Part shown: piece by piece, positions 57,546 to 64,000 of the stretch
How positions within the stretch are numbered: the stretch's first letter is position 1
Layout: each line of letters begins with the position of its first letter
Source: Nissolia schottii
Lineage: Eukaryota > Streptophyta > Magnoliopsida > Fabales > Fabaceae
Assembly: GCA_003254905.1 (NCBI GenBank)
Contig: QANU01102192.1
Location: forward strand, 109,311 to 173,310
Direction of reading: 5' to 3'
Length of the DNA stretch: 64,000 bases
The notes under the pieces: generated by a model
The model's database searches: none
Seen by the model: the letters and a program-made list of their open reading frames with translations, nothing else
What the model was told of the DNA's origin: nothing
Made by a program: the position numbers and the translations under genes

Positions 57546-58870
57546 CATGCTGGAAGAGGGAAAGAGGCCGTATCAGATCTACATACTTGGCCTCACAAAA
57601 TGAGTGAAAGAGGAATCTTTAATTCTGGCCAGAACAAAATTGACCCGTGGGTTGAAAGGGATGAGGATGGTGCCAATTGCATTTTTGTCGTGAGTCCTGA
57701 GCCAAGCATATTCATTTCACTACACGGTTTCAATGAGTTATCATCAATGTCATAATATACTGTAATCATGGTTTTGGGGTCCTACCCTGCGTGCCCTCAA
57801 TATTGTCATTTCCCAGAATGCAACAACCACATTAGAGACAACTGATTTCACACTGCCGTGCATTTTCTTCTTGCGACTCATATATGAATGAATGTTGATT
57901 GTGATGAGTGTGATGCTATCTATATATGTCTATTCACCTTATCTTCACAATCTCATACAATATGTCATTTCAAGTATGGTATAGCTAGCGCGGTTCACTT
58001 TATCGCCTAATTTTGCATAGTTTGGATAACTTCCATTAATTATTGTTAAACATCTTGAGTGAATGAGTTAAAGGGGCACAAAAAATACAAGAAATAGACA
58101 GAGAGTAGAAAAATAACGGTGGTGTTATATTATCAGAGTTGTATTTGCAATGGAGGATGAACCTATTTATAGACTAAAAATCCAAATACCAAAAGACAAA
58201 TTATAATCAATCAAATATTTAAAAGATTATAATTAAATCAAATCAATCAAATCAAATCAAATCATTTACAATCATTAACATAAATTATTCTTAACAATTA
58301 TCACCATGGAGGTTGCATTCAAGTGTGAGTTGAATTCCTTTATGTGTTTAGTAAAATGGCTACAAGAGGTCAAAATCAAGAGAAATTTAAATTAATTAAC
58401 GGAAATTTATAAAGGTTAGTTTCGTTCTTAACCATGTGAAACTTCATACTCACTTAAAATACGTTAAATACGTACCCTTGTTGCAAAATGATATAGCTAA
58501 CAAAGACCCCGTAGCATGCTTGAATATTGCTTGATCAATCATAAGCAAGGATAGCTATCATAACTAGTGCTAGCTAGATTCTCATTTACAAGTGACGGGT
58601 CTTCCATGAAAATTGCAGCTTAGAAGAAATATCACGTCGCGGTCCACTTCATTGTATCAGCCTTCCCCTACCACGATGCATGATCATTTGCTTTAACCTC
58701 TAATTGCATATACATGTTCACCCATTTCCCTTTCCTCTTAGCTTGCCTGCTAGGCCTTTTTTTAGGCTTCTAGGCCTTGTTGAGACGCTATTTTCAAATT
58801 CCAAGAATTTGAAATGGAAGGGAATTTAAATTCATTTATAAAATACTTTGTTTGACTAATGAAATTATAT
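57546..58870. other. Spacer without recognised features
   Basis: AT-rich, with short direct AATCAAATCA repeats near 58236-58263. No gene is seen. Confidence 0.5.
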
Positions 58871-58879
58871 TACATACTT

Positions 58880-59110
58880 TTGGCGGGGTGCGGCTGGCCG
58901 CCAATGTGGTCTGACAAGGGTCTGATTGACAATTGATGGGTGGCTGTTTAGGGATTGGTGCAGTGGCCGAACGTCGTTCGGCGGTGGGTGGCTGGTGATC
59001 GTCGGTGATTGGCCAGCGATCGCCGACTGACGGTAGCCGGTCAACAATTAACGTTGGTCGGTTGGAAATCAGTAGTGGCCGACCAGCGATTTGCGATGGT
59101 TAGCCAGTGA
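58880..59110. other. GC-rich GGTGG/CGGCC island in AT-rich DNA
   Basis: About 230 bp are rich in GGCCG, CCAGCGAT, GGTGG and TCGGCGG motifs, many of them related to each other (GCCAGCGAT, ACCAGCGAT, GCCAGTGAT). The flanks are strongly AT-rich. The 60-codon minus frame across it has no domain. It may be the core of a non-autonomous transposon, but I cannot fix its ends. Confidence 0.5.
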
Positions 59111-61260
59111 TGAACAATGAATAATAGATGATGAATGTTGGTAGAGTTTGAAGTGATAGAGTCAAGACTCAAGACAATGAGTAGAGATTAGGAAAATTTT
59201 AGAATTTCTTGTGAAGAGAAAAAAATTTGAAATTCACTCTATTTAAGTATATAAAATACCTCAAAAAATACTTAGAATTTTGAAAATCCTTTTATTTGAT
59301 ATCCAAATAAGGAATTTTGTAATAAATCAATTGAGATCCTCTAAAAAATTACATTACCCTCTAAAAATACCTCAACCAAACACAATCTTATGCCTTTGGG
59401 AAACCATTTTTATACCACTTGGTACAAAAAATTCTTGCATGTTCTTGGAACATATTTTTATACCACTTGGTAGATGAAAAATGTGTTCTATGAATATTAT
59501 CAACCTTTAATTTGAATTTAGAGTGTTTAAAAAATAAACAAAAAGTTAAAAGTCAATACTTGATAATGCTAGCCCCATGAGCCGGCAAATATTTCTCCTT
59601 GGCAAACACCTAATATCCAATGGAAAAAAGAGAGGAAGAGATATAAAGTAGTGTTATTTGAACTCACATAATATGAGACATTGGATTAACTTACGTCTTA
59701 TTTGTTATTATATAATATTTTAATAATGTCTAAATCTGATTTAATAATAAATAAAATGTGAGTCGACATGATATTTTATGACAAAGAGTAGACATCATTT
59801 TTCATAGATATACGAAATAAGAGATGGGAAAAAGCACATGGTGGGTCTTGTGTTAAGATGTTAACAAACCTCATGATACTTTATTTTAGTGTACAAAGTG
59901 ATTTTTTTTCCTTTCTTTTGGGTCTGATCTACAAATTGATTGATTGCAGAATAATATTTGTAACGAGTCCTTCAGCTGCATTTCTCCCTTAGATCTATGG
60001 AGCCCAGCAATTTGAGCCCAAGATAAAAAATTGCTGGACTTGAAGGAGCTTTCAGTAGTAGTTTCCTCTAGCCCATCAAACCCCGGGTCCAGTCACTTGA
60101 ATTCGTTCATTCAAAAAGTCAATCTAGTCTTCATGAATCCCACTAGGGAAAAAGCAATGAATTTTTCTCATAATAAAGGCGGCTGCTACCATTCACCATC
60201 CCCTTTTCGGTGGATGCTCCACCTTGACACATGACCTATTATTATTGGTAAACTAAAGAAACCAGATTTTGAAACTCAAAAATGGAAAATCAAATCTGAA
60301 CTTCAACGATTTTGTATATTTGATTTTTAGGAAGAGTTTTAGAGATTTTGTTATTCATGGTATGTGGCATTGACAGTAAATACAAAGAGAAGCGCGAAGG
60401 GAGATCACACTAGTTATGGCCATCTATTTATAGTTGATAACAGCTCCGCTCTCGCTTCCTCCTCTCCTCTAATGTCGCCCCTCTCCGCCACCGCTCCCCC
60501 TCGTATTTTGGCATCGTCTCCCTCGCCTCTGAGTATTTGTGGTTCTATTATTTCCAGCAATAAAATCATTATTTAGTAACACAAAAAAAAAAAATAGAAA
60601 TTCAAGTGAATGGTCATTGAATCACAATAGCTACACTATTTGTTGCTTCCTAGCTATCTCGTTGTGTGAGTAATGGAGTTTTGATGTGTTTTATTTAATG
60701 GTTTTTCCATCTGACTCTTGTTGTTCTGCTAGTGCTAGTCTCTTTTTTTTTCTCTCGTTGTTGTTTCTACTGGTGTTTAATTAAGTAAAACAGAAGCAAT
60801 GACAACCATCACTCACTCAAATATTCCAACAATTGCTGCAACCACTACTTCATACATTCTCACTCTTCGCACAGGGTCCCAAATCGACACAGAACCACCC
60901 TTTACAACCCATTCCCTGAATCGCCACCCTTCACAACCCATTCGTTGTCGTTTGCCACCCTGCGCAGCCCATGCGCTGTCATTTTCCGCTCATTCCCGTT
61001 CAAGGACAAACTGAGCCACAACCCATGATACTAGCTTCCGATATTTGGTTATTTTCCTAGTAATAAACATAAATGACAATTTCATTATCCACCAATACAC
61101 CATACCTGTTTAACAAGGAGTAGGTTGGCATTCCCTACCATTAGATTTGAACGAAAACAATCTAAAGGTGGTAAGCAATTCAGGCCACATATACTCCTCA
61201 AAATAACATAAGGGTGAACCATTCACCAAAAATGTGATGGTGAACGTTAGCAATGGCCTA
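59111..61260. other. Spacer with small repeats
   Basis: It contains an 18-bp direct repeat TTTTTATACCACTTGGTA at about 59407 and 59454. A C-rich patch lies at 60440-60535. A short tandem array lies at 60893-60985. Two frames of about 70 codons (60364-60576 and 60799-61014) cover these C-rich patches and have no recognised domain. Confidence 0.5.
60893..60985. repeat. Short C-rich tandem array
   Basis: Three diverged units of about 30 bp share CCACCCTT(T/C)ACAACCCATT or its variant CCACCCTGCGCAGCCCAT, and two of them continue with a TGTCGTTT or TGTCATTT ending. It is too short and diverged to be a satellite. Confidence 0.6.
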
Positions 61261-61434
61261 TAATAAAAACATTAAAATTGGCTTGAACACTTTTTAAAGT
61301 GGTTTCCAAAATAAATCAATTTTATTATAAAGGGAGTCTATTAAATTGACTCCTTTTATAATAAAATTGATTTATTTTGAGAAACAACTTTTAAATTTAT
61401 TCATTATGAATAAGTCAATTTTAATGCTTTATTA
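61261..61434. mobile_element. Hairpin MITE of about 174 bp
   Basis: Inner arms of 34 bp are almost perfect complements: CAAAATAAATCAATTTTATT at 61306 and its partner AATAAAATTGATTTATTTTG at 61360. They are separated by about 14 bp. The outer arms (CATTAAAATTGGCTT and AAGTCAATTTTAATG) continue the match with bulges. It has no coding capacity. It is the best-formed hairpin in the right part of the window. Confidence 0.75.
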
Positions 61435-62722
61435 AGCTAATTAGTTCATTGAAGTTTGGGTTTTGACTAGTAGCTCCCAAATAGAACCCTATAAAATAAT
61501 AAATATAATATGTTGAAGAATACTAGTGCAACGGAAATGAATCATTTCATTTTTTTTTTGCATAATGAGATCGTGTATAATCTTGCATCATCAATTTATT
61601 TATTAATTATGTTATACATATGTCTCACTTTCTTAATTAATAGTGTAAATTTCACATGTCATTTTTTTTTTTATAAATAGACATCTTATATAATCCCAAA
61701 GAAAGAAAAAAAAAAAAGGTACAACAATGGCGCCAAAAAGGACTTAAATCTACACAAGGTATGAAGAAAAGACACCCTTAAAGATATTCCATCTTTTATC
61801 CCACCAAGACTCAACAATACTCGCCCATAAACAAATAGAGTTTTATTAAAAACCTTTCGCAAGTGATATTCAGTGGGACAAAACACTTATTCTTTTAAGA
61901 AAAGAAAATAATATTAATTTAAAATTAATTAAAAGTATCACACATAATCTTATCCTATAAAGAAAATATATATCAGAGAATTCATTTCCTGGTGCAATAT
62001 ATGGCACCCAAATAGAACTCGATAACAAAACCCACGAATAAATTCCGGTTGACTAATCTAAATTATCCATTTCCCTAGTTGACTGCAACTATCCTAGTAT
62101 GCGTGAAGCTAGTCCCACACTGCGGATAAGAATTTCAGTTTATTAAATATTCAAGAAGTATACCGTAGGATTACATTAATGTATATGCATGCCTTACGCA
62201 AACAATTAATAAATCACGGTGCTATTCAAACGTGAAATATAGTGTAGACATTAGGTTTAGTATTCAAAAAGCAATTTTATTAATAAACACAAACTATTCT
62301 TTTGTATATCTGGGTTTTTTTTTATAAACAAAAAGTCTAGATAAAAATAGACATTAATATCTCATCAAAATTATGACATACATTCAAATTATTTTGAGCA
62401 CTTGTAAAAATACTTACGCATCCCCATTATATTATGTGCTAAAGGCATACTGATATATAATATTGCTACGTGTTTAACCATTAAATTGAGAACACAATAA
62501 TAGACCGCAAAATCTAATCAACGAGTATTTTTTGACTAGTACTTAATGCCACATTGAAGAGGGCCTGGTAAAAGGCAAGTATATCCATCTTCTGCTTGCT
62601 CAATATTTTTTTGATCATTGACGGTCCTAATCACTTATCAGTATTTGGTCATCGATTGGGCTTTGATTGTGTCCACTGTCCAATGACTAAATGAGATCTG
62701 AGTTTTTCTGTTTCATATGCCT
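61435..62722. other. Spacer without recognised features
   Basis: AT-rich DNA with no gene, RNA or repeat boundary recognised. Confidence 0.5.
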
Positions 62723-62730
62723 TTACTTTT

Positions 62731-63125
62731 GGTGAATTTTCCATAGGGACACCGTGTCACATCACTCTTAAAAATATAATTTAATATTATATAAATTTAA
62801 AAAATATTAAATAATAATAAAAAAAATTTATGAAAATTTTTAATTTATATTTAATTACATAATTTTCTCAATTTTTATTTTTAAATAATTAATCCCCAAA
62901 TTTAAAATAAAAAAGTTAAAAATAACCATTAATAACTTTTATCATGCAATCAAATGATTTGAGGATTCTATTTTTAAAAATAAATTAAAAAAATATATAT
63001 AATTAATTAAAAATTAAAGTTTTATTATAGTTTTTTTTATTATTATTTAATAATTTTTAAATTGATACAATGTTATTTTTTTCAAGTGAGGGGCGCGATG
63101 CCTCGATGGACACCAAAAATTTGCC
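62731..63125. mobile_element. 395-bp AT-rich MITE with 8-bp target duplication
   Basis: Flanks are the identical 8-mer TTACTTTT at 62723-62730 and 63126-63133. The left end is GGTGAATTTT, and the reverse complement of the right end is GGCAAATTTT. Further in, a long AT-rich inverted repeat pairs about 62792-62823 (TTAAATAATAATAAAAAAA) with about 63035-63070 (TTTTTTTATTATTATTTAA). An 8-bp duplication suggests hAT, although a 9-bp Mutator-type reading is possible because T runs adjoin it. Confidence 0.72.
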
Positions 63126-63133
63126 TTACTTTT

Positions 63134-63878
63134 TTCATTTTACACTCATCCTATTAGAGACCATGTGGTAAAGTGAAGAAAACTAAAAAAGCAAAAAAAA
63201 ATTACTTTGGGGTTACTAATTTCAATCTTTTATCAATTGTTGATCACAAAAGGTAAGATGAGATATGAAAATATAAAGAGAAAAGAAAATTGATATAACG
63301 TAATATGGACAAATAAAAAGAGTACAAAACATTATAACAAAAAAAAAAAAGAGATGCAATTGTTAAAATAAACGATGAAAAGTGTATAATTGATAAGAAA
63401 AACAACTTGTAAAAGGATAAAAATGAAAGAAAATTATCACAAACTAAAATTACACTTAATTATAGAGATTATTTTATTATTTTACTCTTGTCAATTTTAG
63501 TGATGCACAATAGAGTAAGAGTAATGGTAGGATCTCCTAACTCATCATCCTAAACTTTCTCATAACTACTAAATAAGATAAAAAGTTTATGCTTTTTAAA
63601 AAAATTTAAAACATTGAAGGCATTCATTTTTTTTTCTATCATTTAATAGTTAGGAAAAAGTTTAGGTGGGTAAATTAAGATGTCCAAGCATTACTCAATA
63701 TACTAAGGCTTACTTGGATAATGTTATGACTTTTTGAGAATTGTCAAGTTTTTTAACTCTCTAAAAGCTGTTTTCAAAATGTCATAACAATATTGTTTTG
63801 ATAAAAAAAATAAAAAGTAACTCTTAATAAACAAAATTTATAAGAATAATGTTTAATAAATATATTTTAAATATATTG

Positions 63879-63909
<31 letters not shown>

Positions 63910-64000
63910 CAAAGTGAATAACAATAACTATTAAAATCTGTTGATTTGCAAAAATAATAAAATTGATGATGACAAACATTGTCTGAACATTCTAATATGT
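63134..64000. other. AT-rich right edge
   Basis: No gene is seen. A (TA)n run of about 14 units lies at 63882-63909. Confidence 0.55.

Noticed and set aside
1..64000. A new multi-gene system or biosynthetic cluster
   Set aside because: The eight genes belong to unrelated, widely conserved families on both strands with large spacers. Nothing links them in function.

Overview
This window is nuclear DNA from a dicot plant, most likely a legume. Genes are split by GT-AG introns, intergenic DNA is strongly AT-rich, the proteins are typical land-plant families, and old transposable elements are scattered throughout. The legume placement is an inference from how the proteins read, not a proof. There are short N runs (single Ns at 6473 and 44706, a 406-base gap at 13860-14265), so this is a draft assembly.

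Eight protein genes and one tRNA gene can be supported. From left to right they are: the 5' part of a PAPS-reductase-type FAD synthase (minus strand, running off the left edge); a xyloglucan endotransglucosylase/hydrolase of the XTH31/32 type (11616-13500, plus); a 13-exon RING plus WD40 protein of the RFWD3 type (15758-20037, minus); a Cdc25-like arsenate reductase, ACR2 type (22415-24615, plus); tRNA-Ile(AAU) (25689-25762, plus); a small membrane protein resembling UPF0729/C18orf32 (25887-28154, plus); an ACT-domain-repeat protein close to ACR10 (40647-43106, plus); a 13-exon heparan-alpha-glucosaminide N-acetyltransferase-like membrane protein (45267-49717, minus); and a single-exon nodulin-like/NFD4-type MFS transporter (54428-56221, plus). 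I rebuilt exon boundaries by hand. Every internal exon joins its neighbour in frame, and the spliced lengths fit the families.

The rest is repeat-rich spacer. A 1.2-kb foldback element (28842-30061) has arms of short TTCGCCAAC-type repeats followed by degenerate plant telomere-type repeats, and a single-arm relative lies near 3060-3325. There is a 1.4-kb solo LTR (33337-34737) whose U3-like part carries repeated CCGCTCAGCGG palindromes. Three MITEs have target-site duplications that can be read (5858-6086, 45608-45829, 62731-63125), and several other hairpin elements are present. Two LINE reverse-transcriptase remnants were found, one of them inside an intron. A decayed endogenous pararetrovirus-like RNase H fragment lies at about 38215-38640. 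A CAC-rich trinucleotide tract occupies 37191-37815. The last 8 kb has no gene I can support.

The genes are independent housekeeping, cell-wall, signalling and transport loci and do not form a pathway or cluster. I found no convincing sign of a new multi-gene system. The most unusual object is the telomere-repeat foldback element.
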